From the NCBI GenBank assembly GCA_019423125.1, contig JAHZBZ010000013.1:1-41562 (forward strand): a DNA stretch of 41,562 nucleotides, given 5' to 3'. Below, piece after piece: positions 23,611 through 30,539 of this stretch (positions are counted from its first letter, which is position 1; every line of letters begins with the position of its first letter). Both the position numbers and the translations under genes were made by a program. The notes below the pieces were generated by a model. It saw only the letters and a list, made by a program, of their open reading frames with translations. It did no database searches and had not been told where the DNA came from. The stretch comes from Bacillota bacterium. GTDB lineage: Bacteria; Bacillota; Clostridia; Christensenellales; Borkfalkiaceae.

Positions 23611-23985
23611 ATGAATGTGATCGTCAGCAATGCGAGCGACAAGCCGATCTACGAACAGATCTATTCGCAAATAAAGGGAGCGATCCTGCGCGGCGAGGCG
23701 AAGGAAGGGGACGCGTTGCCGTCCATCCGTGCGCTTGCGCGCGAGCTTCGGATCAGCGTCATCACGACCAAGCGCGCGTTTGACGATCTCGAGCGGGACG
23801 GCTTCATCTGTTCGGTACAGGGGAAAGGCAGTTTTGTCGCGGCAGCAAACAGGGAATTTTTGCGGGAGGAACAGCTTCGCAGGGTGGAGGAGAAACTTGC
23901 GGAAGCGGCAGACCTCGCGCGACAGGCGGGTATCGGCGCCGACGAACTGGCGCAGATGTTTTCGCTGATCGTGAAAGGAGAATAA
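23611..23985 (+). CDS. GntR family transcriptional regulator, YtrA subfamily
   Basis: 124-residue regulator. The N-terminal winged helix (about residues 10-75) shows KPIYEQIYSQIKGAILRGEAKEGDALPSIRALARELRISVITTKRAFDDLERDGFI, the GntR signature. The short C-terminal part of about 45 residues is helical and lacks a ligand-binding FadR or UTRA domain, which defines the YtrA group. Such regulators usually sit before ABC transporters responding to cell-wall antibiotics and repress their operon until induced. Here the ABC ATPase starts one nt after the stop, so they are co-transcribed and coupled. ATG 23611 follows GGAGGGCAAA. A fitting inverted repeat covers the promoter. Confidence 0.93.
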   Translation: MNVIVSNASDKPIYEQIYSQIKGAILRGEAKEGDALPSIRALARELRISVITTKRAFDDLERDGFICSVQGKGSFVAAANREFLREEQLRRVEEKLAEAADLARQAGIGADELAQMFSLIVKGE

Positions 23986-23986
23986 A

Positions 23987-24874
23987 ATGTCGGACAACAT
24001 CAGTATACGGGCGCTGACAAAGCGCTATGAAAAATTTACGTTGGACAAAGTGAGTTTTTCGGTCCCCGCGGGCGCAGTCGTGGGGTTCGTGGGCGAAAAC
24101 GGCGCGGGCAAGAGCACGACGATCAAATGTCTGCTCGGCCTGGTCAATGCGGACGGCGGCAGTGTCGGGATATTCGGCAAAGAGGCGTCTTCGCTTACGC
24201 GCGGGGAGCGTGGTCGAATCGGTGCGGTGCTCGGTGAGACCTGTCTTCCCGAAAACCTCACTTTAAAGGACATCGACGGGGTCATGCGCCATGTGTTTTC
24301 GGCTTGGAACGGCGCGCAATTTTTTGCGTTGGCACAGCGGTTTGCCTTGCCGACTGACAAGAAGGTGCGAGAGTTTTCGCGTGGAATGCGGCAGAAGGTC
24401 TCCCTTGCCGTGGCGCTTTCGCACGGCGCCGAGATCCTCGTGCTTGACGAGCCGACGGCTGGCCTCGATCCCGTTGCGCGCGATGAGATCCTGGAAATAT
24501 TGTACGACTTCATGCAGGAGGAGGCGCATTCCGTCCTCATCTCGTCGCACATCGTCACAGACCTTGAAAAACTGTGCGATTACATTGCCTTTCTGCACGA
24601 AGGGAAGCTCGTCTTTTTCGAAGAAAAGGACAGACTTTCCGAAAAGTACGCGATCCTGCACACGGACGAAAGCTCGCTGAAAAAGCTTGACGCGGCTGCG
24701 ATCGTCGCCGTGCGCAGGGGCGAATTCGGTACGAGCGCGCTCGTGTTGCGCAAAAAAATGCCGCAGGATACGCCGTTAGACCGCGCGGGGATAGAGGAGA
24801 TCATGCTCTATTATGCAAAGGGAGAGAAGATCGCCCGCGAGGGCGTGGAGGAGAAGAGATGCTCGGTTGTCTGA
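23987..24874 (+). CDS. ABC transporter ATP-binding protein
   Basis: 295-residue ABC ATPase. Walker A is GENGAGKSTTIK, the signature FSRGMRQKVSLA, Walker B ILVLDEPTAGLDP and the H-loop VLISSHIV. An unusual C-terminal extension of about 80 residues follows (IAFLHEGKLVFFEEKD...EGVEEKRCSVV). It belongs to the YtrB-like group that pairs with small ABC-2 permeases. Its AAAGGAG lies over the end of the GntR gene and its last 16 nt overlap the permease gene, so the three are one operon. The complex probably exports or senses an antimicrobial or lipid at the membrane; substrate unknown. Confidence 0.93.
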   Translation: MSDNISIRALTKRYEKFTLDKVSFSVPAGAVVGFVGENGAGKSTTIKCLLGLVNADGGSVGIFGKEASSLTRGERGRIGAVLGETCLPENLTLKDIDGVMRHVFSAWNGAQFFALAQRFALPTDKKVREFSRGMRQKVSLAVALSHGAEILVLDEPTAGLDPVARDEILEILYDFMQEEAHSVLISSHIVTDLEKLCDYIAFLHEGKLVFFEEKDRLSEKYAILHTDESSLKKLDAAAIVAVRRGEFGTSALVLRKKMPQDTPLDRAGIEEIMLYYAKGEKIAREGVEEKRCSVV

Positions 24875-25464
24875 TCAAAGATATAAAAAATATTTTGCCG
24901 ATCTTGTTGTACTATGTGCTCATTGTGGCGGTCTTTTATGCGATCAGCGCGATCGTGAAGAACGTATATCTTTTTTCGGGCACGCTTGTGTTCGTTGCGG
25001 TAATGGGGCCCATGCAGGCGTTTGCTTACGATGAAAAAGACAACTGGGACAAATTCGCGCTTGCGGCAGGCGTATCGCGCGCGGAGCTCGTCTTTTCGCG
25101 ATATCTTTTAGGTCTTGTGTTCTTTGCGCCGATCTGGCTCATCGGCTTTACCCTCCTTTTTTTCATCTCTGCGGAGGTATTGCCCGTCCTTCTGATGTTC
25201 GGCGGGGCAGGACTCCTTGTTCTGTCCGTCTGCCTTCCGCTGATTTTCAAAAGGGGAGTCGAGAACGCGCGTGCGGCGTATATGATCGTGCTTCTCGGCG
25301 TGCTTGCCGTGTGTGTCGGCATCGGCGCGCTCTGCGGTACTCTCTTCGAATCTCTGCCCGATCTGCTCCTATTCACCGCCTGTGCGCTTGTGGGTGTTTC
25401 CGTGCTTTCGCTGGTCATCTCTGTCTTTTTATCGCTCAATATCTATAAAAAGAAGGATTTTTAA
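24859..25464 (+). CDS. ABC-2 type transporter permease
   Basis: 201-residue membrane protein with about six hydrophobic segments, starting MLGCLIKDIKNILPILLYYVLIVAVFY. After segment two comes a short cytoplasmic loop, AFAYDEKDNWDKFALAAGVSRAELVFSRYLLG. This loop is characteristic of small ABC-2 permeases linked to GntR/YtrA operons (the DE-x-W-x-x-Y/F-x-x-x-LP-like segment). It overlaps the ATPase gene by 16 nt. It forms the membrane pore with the preceding ATPase. It is the last gene of the operon; a perfect small inverted repeat begins right after the stop codon. Confidence 0.9.
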   Translation: MLGCLIKDIKNILPILLYYVLIVAVFYAISAIVKNVYLFSGTLVFVAVMGPMQAFAYDEKDNWDKFALAAGVSRAELVFSRYLLGLVFFAPIWLIGFTLLFFISAEVLPVLLMFGGAGLLVLSVCLPLIFKRGVENARAAYMIVLLGVLAVCVGIGALCGTLFESLPDLLLFTACALVGVSVLSLVISVFLSLNIYKKKDF

Positions 25465-25465
25465 A

Positions 25466-25486
25466 GTACTATGCATGGCATAGTAC
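25466..25486. repeat. Perfect inverted repeat after the permease stop codon
   Basis: GTACTATGC, ATG, then the exact complement of the first nine bases. It begins two nt after the stop of the permease gene and has no T tract. The GTACTATG half also occurs at the starts of the genes at 11484 and 40598. Confidence 0.7.
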
Positions 25487-25667
25487 GCGTTATCCAATGG
25501 ATTTTCTGCTTCCGGGGCGCTTTTGTGTGAGACGGGGCGGATCGATAAAATTGCCGGGTTTTCAGTCGAACTGTTTTTCGCTCTGAAATAAAATTCGGCT
25601 TGTGTCTTGTCGAAAGGGGGCGTGCTTTTTTCGGTTGCTCCTCTTTATCGCAGGGTCGTCACAAAAA

Positions 25668-25706
25668 AACACCCGCCTGCGCAAAAATTTTGCGCAGGCG
25701 GGTGTT
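25668..25706 (-). terminator. Strong palindrome, terminator in the minus direction
   Basis: AACACCCGCCTGCGCAAAA, one central A, then its full complement (19 bp per arm). The minus strand continues with a run of Ts (complement of the As at 25663-25669). Confidence 0.7.
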
Positions 25707-25722
25707 CTTCCATAAAGAAAAC

Positions 25723-25965
25723 GCAAGGCTTGCCGTACAATGGAGAATGCCAATAAAGAATGTGCAGCTTGCCGTGAAAAATTCGATTTGTCGTTCGATT
25801 ACAACCACGCATCTTGCCATGCAAAACGCGCCGCGGCTTGCAGGGCAATAAAAAAACACCACGCCCCGCCGTGCAAGAATACATGGCTTGCGCGCAATAA
25901 AAAACACCACGCCCCGCCATGCAAGAATAACGGCTTGCAGGGCAATATGAAATACACGGTCTGAT
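25723..25965. repeat. Tandem repeat, 47-50-bp unit, about 2.5 good copies plus degenerate ones
   Basis: Good units start at 25835, 25885 and 25932. Each has GGCTTGCAGGGCAATAAAAA, then CACCACGCCCCGCC and ATGCAAGAAT. Degenerate GCTTGCCGT or CTTGCCATGCAA units reach back to about 25723. No gene is present between the ABC permease and tRNA-Glu. Confidence 0.8.
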
Positions 25966-25977
25966 GTAAAACAAAAA

Positions 25978-26007
25978 ACACACGACGAAATCGTCGTGTG
26001 TTTTTTT
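25978..26007 (-). terminator. Terminator of tRNA-Glu
   Basis: ACACACGACGA, short AA loop, complement (11 bp), with a T tract on both strands. It abuts the CCA end of the tRNA. Confidence 0.85.
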
Positions 26008-26081
26008 GGTAGCCCCATGGGGAATCGAACCCCAGTTTCCGCCGTGAGAGGGCGGCGTCTTAACCGCTTGACCATGAGGCC
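26007..26081 (-). tRNA. tRNA-Glu (anticodon CTC), CCA encoded
   Basis: Minus strand cloverleaf. The acceptor 5' side GGCCTCA pairs with TGGGGCT. The D loop has GGTCAAGCGGTTAAGA, the anticodon stem-loop is CCGCC-CTCTCAC-GGCGG with CTC at plus positions 26046-26048, and the T arm is CTGGGGTTCGATTCCCCA. Discriminator A is followed by encoded CCA (26007-26009). It reads GAG codons. It has its own promoter and terminator. Confidence 0.95.
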
Positions 26082-26101
26082 GTAACCGAAATTGCTTATG
26101 T

Positions 26102-26130
26102 ATTATACCACACAGATCTGTTTTTGGCAA
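26102..26130 (-). promoter_or_regulatory. Promoter of tRNA-Glu
   Basis: Minus strand: TTGCCA, 17-bp spacer, TATAAT, ending 20 nt before the mature tRNA 5' end. Confidence 0.85.
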
Positions 26131-26490
26131 CTGTTTGAAGGGCACTTTTTAAAAAGTTTTAAAAAAAATGATCCGCTTGTGCCGCAGAACGAAAAAGTGT
26201 TAACCCGCTTCTCGCAGGTGGGTGCGCCGCTTGCCGCCTCAGCCTTTCCGTTCATAAACAGACCTCGCCTATCGACATAGACCATTTAGAAAGCGCTCCC
26301 GTATTTACAATGTGGATTAAGATAATTCGAACTCCGAACACAGCAGACCGATTATTCAGTTTTGCGGCGCGGCGATCGCCGCGTCCTACCTTTTATTATT
26401 ATAGCCGATGATGGGCGTAAATGCAAGCAATTGAAAGAAATTGCCCGAGGAATTTTTTGGGAGGGGAAACCCCCTCCCGTTAAGCATAAC
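26131..26490. other. Gene-free interval with two palindromes
   Basis: No gene seen. A 16-bp perfect palindrome CGCGGCGATCGCCGCG lies at 26368-26383. A hairpin GGGAGGGG-AAAC-CCCCTCCC lies at 26459-26478, 12 nt beyond the end of the kinase gene. The latter lacks a T tract on the minus strand, so it is at best a weak terminator or 3' protector of that mRNA. Confidence 0.5.
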
Positions 26491-27336
26491 TTATTTTGCG
26501 GCTTTGTCGAGTGCGAGCAAAAAGTCGAGCATGCAACTTTCCGAGTTGAGCCCGTAGCGCATCTCGGTGCCGTCCTTCTTTGTCTGTGCAATGGAGTTTT
26601 TCGTAAAAGTAGCAGCAATGGCGACCGCCTCGTCCATTGCGATGCCGCGCGCCAACGCCCCGACCAGAGCGCTCGCGTACACGTCACCCGCGCCGTGGTA
26701 GGCGCCCGAGATCTTTTCCGTCGCGAAGGTCTTGACCTCGCCCTTCTCGTCGGTGTAATAGACGGTGCATTTTGTCTCTCCGTTTTCCTCGATGTCACAA
26801 CCCGTGACGGAGGGTATGGGGCAGAAGGCAGAGAGTTTCGCGAGCACTTCGCGGTAACTCTTGTCGTCCTGCACCTTTGCGCAGTCGGTTTCGGTCAGAA
26901 AACAGGCCTCGGTGAGATTAGGCACCACGATGTCCGCAACGGAGCACAGCCCGCGCATCTGCTTTACAAAGTTGTCGTCAAAGTGGGTATACAGTTTTCC
27001 GTTGTCGCCCATGACGGGGTCGACGATCATCCTGCCGCCCTCTTTGAGGAGGTCCCTCTTGACGCTCTTGACCATTTCGATCTGGTCGACGGAGCCGAGG
27101 TATCCGCTGATGATGTAGTCGTATTTCAGGCCGAGGCTCTTCCAATGCGCGATGATGGCAGGGATGTCCTCGCTCAGGTCGCGGAAGGTATATCCGCTGA
27201 ATCCGCCCGTGTGAGTGGAGAGGATCGCGGTGGGCAGGATGTCGCAGGTCACGCCCGAAGCCGAGATGATGGGCAGGGCGACGGTCAGCGAACACTTTCC
27301 GACGCAGGAAATGTCATTGATCGCAAGAATTCTCAT
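26491..27336 (-). CDS. Pyridoxal/pyridoxamine kinase (PdxK/PdxY type)
   Basis: 281-residue kinase of the ribokinase-like superfamily, which phosphorylates vitamin B6 vitamers for PLP salvage. It starts MRILAINDISCVGKCSLTVALPIISASGV, the typical PdxY/PdxK N terminus. It continues with LPTAILSTHTGGF, GYLGSVDQIE, VDPVMGDNGKLY and the anion-hole/catalytic segment ISGAYHGAGDVYASAL, where the Asp of GAGD is the catalytic base. Length is typical. The ATG at 27336 has AAGGAG eight nt upstream on the minus strand. It is monocistronic with a consensus promoter. The choice between pyridoxal, pyridoxamine and hydroxymethylpyrimidine as substrate is not certain; pyridoxamine kinase is the usual name in Clostridia. 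Confidence 0.92.
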   Translation of the reverse strand: MRILAINDISCVGKCSLTVALPIISASGVTCDILPTAILSTHTGGFSGYTFRDLSEDIPAIIAHWKSLGLKYDYIISGYLGSVDQIEMVKSVKRDLLKEGGRMIVDPVMGDNGKLYTHFDDNFVKQMRGLCSVADIVVPNLTEACFLTETDCAKVQDDKSYREVLAKLSAFCPIPSVTGCDIEENGETKCTVYYTDEKGEVKTFATEKISGAYHGAGDVYASALVGALARGIAMDEAVAIAATFTKNSIAQTKKDGTEMRYGLNSESCMLDFLLALDKAAK

Positions 27337-27363
27337 TTCAGTTCTCCTTGATGCTGTTTTATA

Positions 27364-27392
27364 ATTATACTTTTCGAGATTTAGTTTGTCAA
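27364..27392 (-). promoter_or_regulatory. Promoter of the pyridoxal kinase gene
   Basis: Minus strand: TTGACA, 17-bp spacer, TATAAT, 27 nt before the ATG. Confidence 0.88.
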
Positions 27393-27462
27393 ACGTCTAT
27401 ATGCAATTTGTGCCTCTTTCCGGTAAAAATATGCCGTTCTTTTGCAAAAGATTTGCAAGGTA

Positions 27463-27491
27463 TTTACAGCGTCGCGATCGTATGTTAAAAT
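27463..27491 (+). promoter_or_regulatory. Promoter of the YcxB-like gene
   Basis: TTTACA, 17-bp spacer, TAAAAT, 33 nt before the ATG of the short leader frame at 27525. Confidence 0.75.
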
Positions 27492-27524
27492 AAAATCAGA
27501 CAATTTCTGTATGAGGAGTAAATA

Positions 27525-27545
27525 ATGATCGTCTTTCAAGTGTGA
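27525..27545 (+). CDS. Six-codon leader frame coupled to the YcxB-like gene (or frameshifted true start)
   Basis: GAGGAG six nt upstream of ATG 27525 drives MIVFQV and then TGA 27543-27545. That stop overlaps the GTG start of the next gene (GTGA). Either this is a coupling leader peptide, or a two-base TG duplication has broken the true N terminus; removing it would read MIVFQVISEVVTKR in one frame. Confidence 0.45.
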   Translation: MIVFQV

Positions 27546-28030
27546 TCTCGGAAGTGGTCACCAAGCGCGTGCTTCGCGATCATTTTCGCAAAGGAGCCCT
27601 TCTTGTATGGGGGATTGCTTTCCCTGTGTTGATGATCCTGTGCGCACTCGTCTCATTTTGTACCATGAGTCTCAAAGACGCCGCGCTCTTCTGTCTGGTC
27701 GTCTTTGTTTTCGGCTTTTCGGGCACGCTGATCAGATGGGTCCGCTCTACCAAAAAAGCATACCGCTACATTTGGGAATACAAGTACACTGTCGACCCGT
27801 CAAAGATCCTTGTCGAATCGCCTTATATCGGCAAGGTAAAAGAAATCCCGCTCTCCAAGGTGAAAAAGGTCATCGAATATCGGGCATGTTATGCTGTGAC
27901 CGGATTTTTTTACGTGTTTGCCATCCTTGAAAAGGAGCTGCTCGCGGAGGGATCGTTTGAGGAGCTCGAACAGATCTTTGGCGATAAACTCGTAAAAAAG
28001 GAATCCGACCCGCCCGTATCGGCGGAATAG
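27542..28030 (+). CDS. YcxB-like membrane protein
   Basis: 162-residue protein with two adjacent transmembrane segments (about residues 18-40 and 44-66), then a soluble C-terminal domain. The domain pattern, EYKYTVDPSKILVESPYIGKVKEIPLSKVKKVIEYRACYAVTGFFYVFAILEKELLAEGSFEELEQIFGDKL, matches the YcxB-like fold family (PH-like strands, an IPWSKI-type motif, then F-AILEK). The function of the family is unknown. As annotated it starts at GTG 27542, which has no ribosome site of its own; translation probably depends on the overlapping leader frame from ATG 27525. A moderate terminator follows. Confidence 0.78.
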   Translation: MISEVVTKRVLRDHFRKGALLVWGIAFPVLMILCALVSFCTMSLKDAALFCLVVFVFGFSGTLIRWVRSTKKAYRYIWEYKYTVDPSKILVESPYIGKVKEIPLSKVKKVIEYRACYAVTGFFYVFAILEKELLAEGSFEELEQIFGDKLVKKESDPPVSAE

Positions 28031-28043
28031 AAAATTTATCAAC

Positions 28044-28072
28044 GCGGGCGTCCGTCATTGGCGCCCGCATTG
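28044..28072 (+). terminator. Probable terminator of the YcxB-like gene
   Basis: GCGGGCG, 11-nt loop, CGCCCGC, then ATTGCTCTTTTA. The T tract is interrupted. Confidence 0.55.
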
Positions 28073-28133
28073 CTCTTTTATGGCGGCTTGTCCTGCGCGG
28101 CCTCTTTTTTGTTTCGTCGCTTTTTTCGCGAGC

Positions 28134-28174
28134 GGTGCGAGGGGGCAAAATCAGGTGCGAGGGGGCAAAATCAG
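28134..28174. repeat. 20-bp direct repeat, two exact copies
   Basis: GGTGCGAGGGGGCAAAATCA occurs at 28134 and 28154 without a gap, just upstream of the SDR operon promoter. Confidence 0.9.
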
Positions 28175-28183
28175 GTCAATGCC

Positions 28184-28212
28184 TTTACATTCTTGTGATT
28201 ATATGTTAAAAT
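28184..28212 (+). promoter_or_regulatory. Promoter of the SDR-glpK-thyA-dfr operon
   Basis: TTTACA, 17-bp spacer, TAAAAT. The -10 ends only ten nt before the ATG at 28223, so the mRNA would have almost no leader. Confidence 0.75.
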
Positions 28213-28222
28213 AGTTAGCGTT

Positions 28223-29026
28223 ATGGAAGCAAAGATCACTCAGGATTTTGCCTTTGTCAGCGGTGCGACGGGCGGGCTTGGACGGGCGTTCAGTTTCGCC
28301 TGCGCGCGGGAGGGGAATCTCTTTCTCACCGGCAGAAGCGAGCAGAAACTTGCCGCCCTGCGCGGGCAGATCGCGGCGCAGTATCCGCAGATCCGCATCG
28401 AGACCTTCGCCTGCGATCTCACCGACGCGGCGGCGCGCGAAAAGATGTTTTCGCACATCCGCTCGCTCGGCATCCGTTTTTATCGCTATTGCAGCGTTGC
28501 GGGGGCGGACATCCAAAAGGCGTTTTTGCGGTTTACGCAGGAAAAACTCGTCTTTTGCAGTCGGGTGAACTTTGAGGCGGCGGTCTCTCTCGCCCGTTTT
28601 TTGCTCGATGTCCGAGCGCCCGAATTCGAGATGGTCGTCATCTCCAGCATTTCGGGCGTCTATCCGATGCCGTACTTTGCGCTGTACAGCGCCGAAAAGA
28701 GCGCTCTTACATCCTTTTTCTCTTCTCTTCGCGTCGAGCTTCGCGGGCAGGGCGTGCGCGTCACCTGCGTGGAGCCGGGCGGCATCTATACCCGCCCCGA
28801 CGTCGTCGAGAACATCCGCGGGCAGGGGCTGTGGGGCAAGCTCTCCGCAAAGAGCCCCGAATACGTCGTCCGAAAGAGCCTCTCTGCGGTAAAGCACAAC
28901 AGGCGGCTCATCCGCCCGGGCTTCTGGAACAAATTCATCGCGGCGGTGCCGCGCATTCTTCCGCTCGGCGTGCGCATGCGCTTCATCGCCCGCCGCTGGA
29001 AGAAGATAGAAAAAGACGCTTTCTGA
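28223..29026 (+). CDS. Short-chain dehydrogenase/reductase (SDR) family protein
   Basis: 267-residue SDR. Rossmann motif FVSGATGGLGRAFSFACA, then LTGRSEQKL and CDLTDAAAREK. The usual NNAG is replaced by CSVAGAD. The catalytic Ser is in VVISSISGVYPM and the YxxxK in YFALYSAEKSALTSF; VEPGGIYT follows. The C terminus is basic and amphipathic (RILPLGVRMRFIARRWKKIEKDAF), perhaps membrane-associating, as in some classical SDRs acting on lipid-like substrates. The start ATG 28223 lies ten nt after the -10 box and has no ribosome site, suggesting leaderless translation. It is the first gene of a four-gene operon; glpK begins 12 nt after its stop. Substrate unknown. Confidence 0.86.
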   Translation: MEAKITQDFAFVSGATGGLGRAFSFACAREGNLFLTGRSEQKLAALRGQIAAQYPQIRIETFACDLTDAAAREKMFSHIRSLGIRFYRYCSVAGADIQKAFLRFTQEKLVFCSRVNFEAAVSLARFLLDVRAPEFEMVVISSISGVYPMPYFALYSAEKSALTSFFSSLRVELRGQGVRVTCVEPGGIYTRPDVVENIRGQGLWGKLSAKSPEYVVRKSLSAVKHNRRLIRPGFWNKFIAAVPRILPLGVRMRFIARRWKKIEKDAF

Positions 29027-29037
29027 GGGGGGAAAAC

Positions 29038-30516
29038 ATGAACAGATACATCGCGGCATTCGATCAGGGCACGACAAGCTCGCGCACCATTCTCTTTGAC
29101 GAGGCGGGCAGGGCGGTCGCCTCCGCACAGCGGGAGTTTCGGCAGATCTATCCGCGACCCGGCTGGGTGGAGCACGACTGCCGCGACATCCTCGCCTCTC
29201 AGCTTTCCAGTTTCCGCGAGGCGATGGAGCGGGGCGGCATCCGCGCGGAAGAGCTTGCGGCGATCGGCATCGCCAACCAGCGGGAGACGGCGATCGTCTG
29301 GGACCGCTTCACGGGCAAGCCCGTCTACAACGCGATCGTCTGGCAATGCCGCCGCACGGCGGAGTATTGCGACTCGATAAAGGACAGCGCGGCGTTTCTG
29401 TACGATCGCACGGGGCTTCCCGTGGACGCCTATTTCTCCGCCTCCAAAGTGCGCTGGATCCTTGAAAACGTTCCGTTTGCCCGTGCGCGTGCGGAGAAGG
29501 GGGAGCTTCTGTTCGGCACGGTGGACTGTTATCTGATCTGGACGCTCACGGGAGGAAAGGTGCACGCGACCGACTACACCAACGCCTCGCGCACCATGCT
29601 CTTTAACATACATACCCTGGAATGGGACGAGGAGCTCTGCCGCTTTTTCGGCATTCCGATGTGCATGCTCCCGAAAGTGCTCCCTTCGGGCGTGCACTAC
29701 GGCGTCACGGATGAAAAGCTTGTCGGCGCGGCCGTCCCGATCTGCGCGGCGGTGGGCGATCAGCAGGGCGCGCTTTTCGGCCAGCACTGCGTGCGCGAGG
29801 GGGACGTCAAGAACACTTACGGCACGGGCTGTTTTCTTCTCATGAACACGGGCGCGCGCGCCGTGCGTTCGCAAAACGGGCTCGTCACGACGCTGGCCGC
29901 CTCGACGGGAAAGCCCGACTATGCGCTCGAAGGCAGCGTGTTCGTCGCGGGTGCGGTGGTGCAGTGGCTTCGGGACGGGCTGGGGCTCGTCAGGAACGCC
30001 GCCGAGACGGAAGCGCTCGCGCTCTCCGTTCCCGACACGGGCGGCGTGTGTTTTGTGCCCGCGTTCGTGGGGCTGGGCGCGCCGCATTGGGACAGCGAAT
30101 GCCGCGGTATGATCAGCGGCATCACGCGCGGGACCACGCGCGCGCACATCGTGCGCGCGGCGTTGGAGGCGATCGCCTTGCAGGTCTTTGACGTCGTGCA
30201 CGCGATGGAACAGGACATCCGCAGGCCGATCTCCCGCCTCTGCGCCGATGGCGGCGCGAGCGCGAACGGCTTTCTGATGCAGTTTCAGGCGGATATCCTC
30301 GGCGCCGAGGTCGCGCGGCCAGCGTCCATGGAGACGACGGCGCGCGGCGCCGCATATCTCGCGGGGCAGGCTTGCGGGCTGTATGGGGATCCGCTTCCCG
30401 TTTCGGGCGAGGAGATGACCGTATTCACGCCGCAGATGGACGACGCGCGCAGGGCGGAAACGCTTCGCGCATGGGAAGAGGCGCTCAGCCGCGACAAATT
30501 CCGCGCAAAACTTTAA
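29038..30516 (+). CDS. glpK: Glycerol kinase
   Basis: 492-residue FGGY-family kinase, which converts glycerol and ATP to glycerol-3-phosphate. It starts MNRYIAAFDQGTTSSRTILFDEAG after GAGGGGGG. Family motifs: GIANQRETAIVWDRFTGKPVYNAIVWQCRRT, FGTVDCYLIWTLTGG, the FGGY signature region YGTGCFLLMNTG, and the C-terminal GGVCFVPAFVGLGAPHWDSECRGMISGITRGTTRAHIVRAALE followed by ADGGASANGFLMQFQADIL. Length is typical. No glpF or glpD is linked; instead it sits between an SDR and thyA in one operon, an unusual partnership. Most likely cytoplasmic, feeding phospholipid synthesis or glycerol catabolism. Confidence 0.96.
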   Translation: MNRYIAAFDQGTTSSRTILFDEAGRAVASAQREFRQIYPRPGWVEHDCRDILASQLSSFREAMERGGIRAEELAAIGIANQRETAIVWDRFTGKPVYNAIVWQCRRTAEYCDSIKDSAAFLYDRTGLPVDAYFSASKVRWILENVPFARARAEKGELLFGTVDCYLIWTLTGGKVHATDYTNASRTMLFNIHTLEWDEELCRFFGIPMCMLPKVLPSGVHYGVTDEKLVGAAVPICAAVGDQQGALFGQHCVREGDVKNTYGTGCFLLMNTGARAVRSQNGLVTTLAASTGKPDYALEGSVFVAGAVVQWLRDGLGLVRNAAETEALALSVPDTGGVCFVPAFVGLGAPHWDSECRGMISGITRGTTRAHIVRAALEAIALQVFDVVHAMEQDIRRPISRLCADGGASANGFLMQFQADILGAEVARPASMETTARGAAYLAGQACGLYGDPLPVSGEEMTVFTPQMDDARRAETLRAWEEALSRDKFRAKL

Positions 30517-30539
30517 GAGATGAATACAGGAGAGATAAA

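Noticed and set aside
25645..26145. Minus-strand frame containing ...GGNWGSIPHGATKKTHDD
   Set aside because: False reading across tRNA-Glu, its terminator and the tandem repeat.
26459..26478. GGGAGGGG hairpin considered as the terminator of the pyridoxal kinase gene
   Set aside because: On the minus strand the stem is followed by As, not Ts, so it is not a standard intrinsic terminator.
28786..30201. 471-codon minus-strand frame opposite the SDR end and glpK
   Set aside because: Antisense shadow of glpK.
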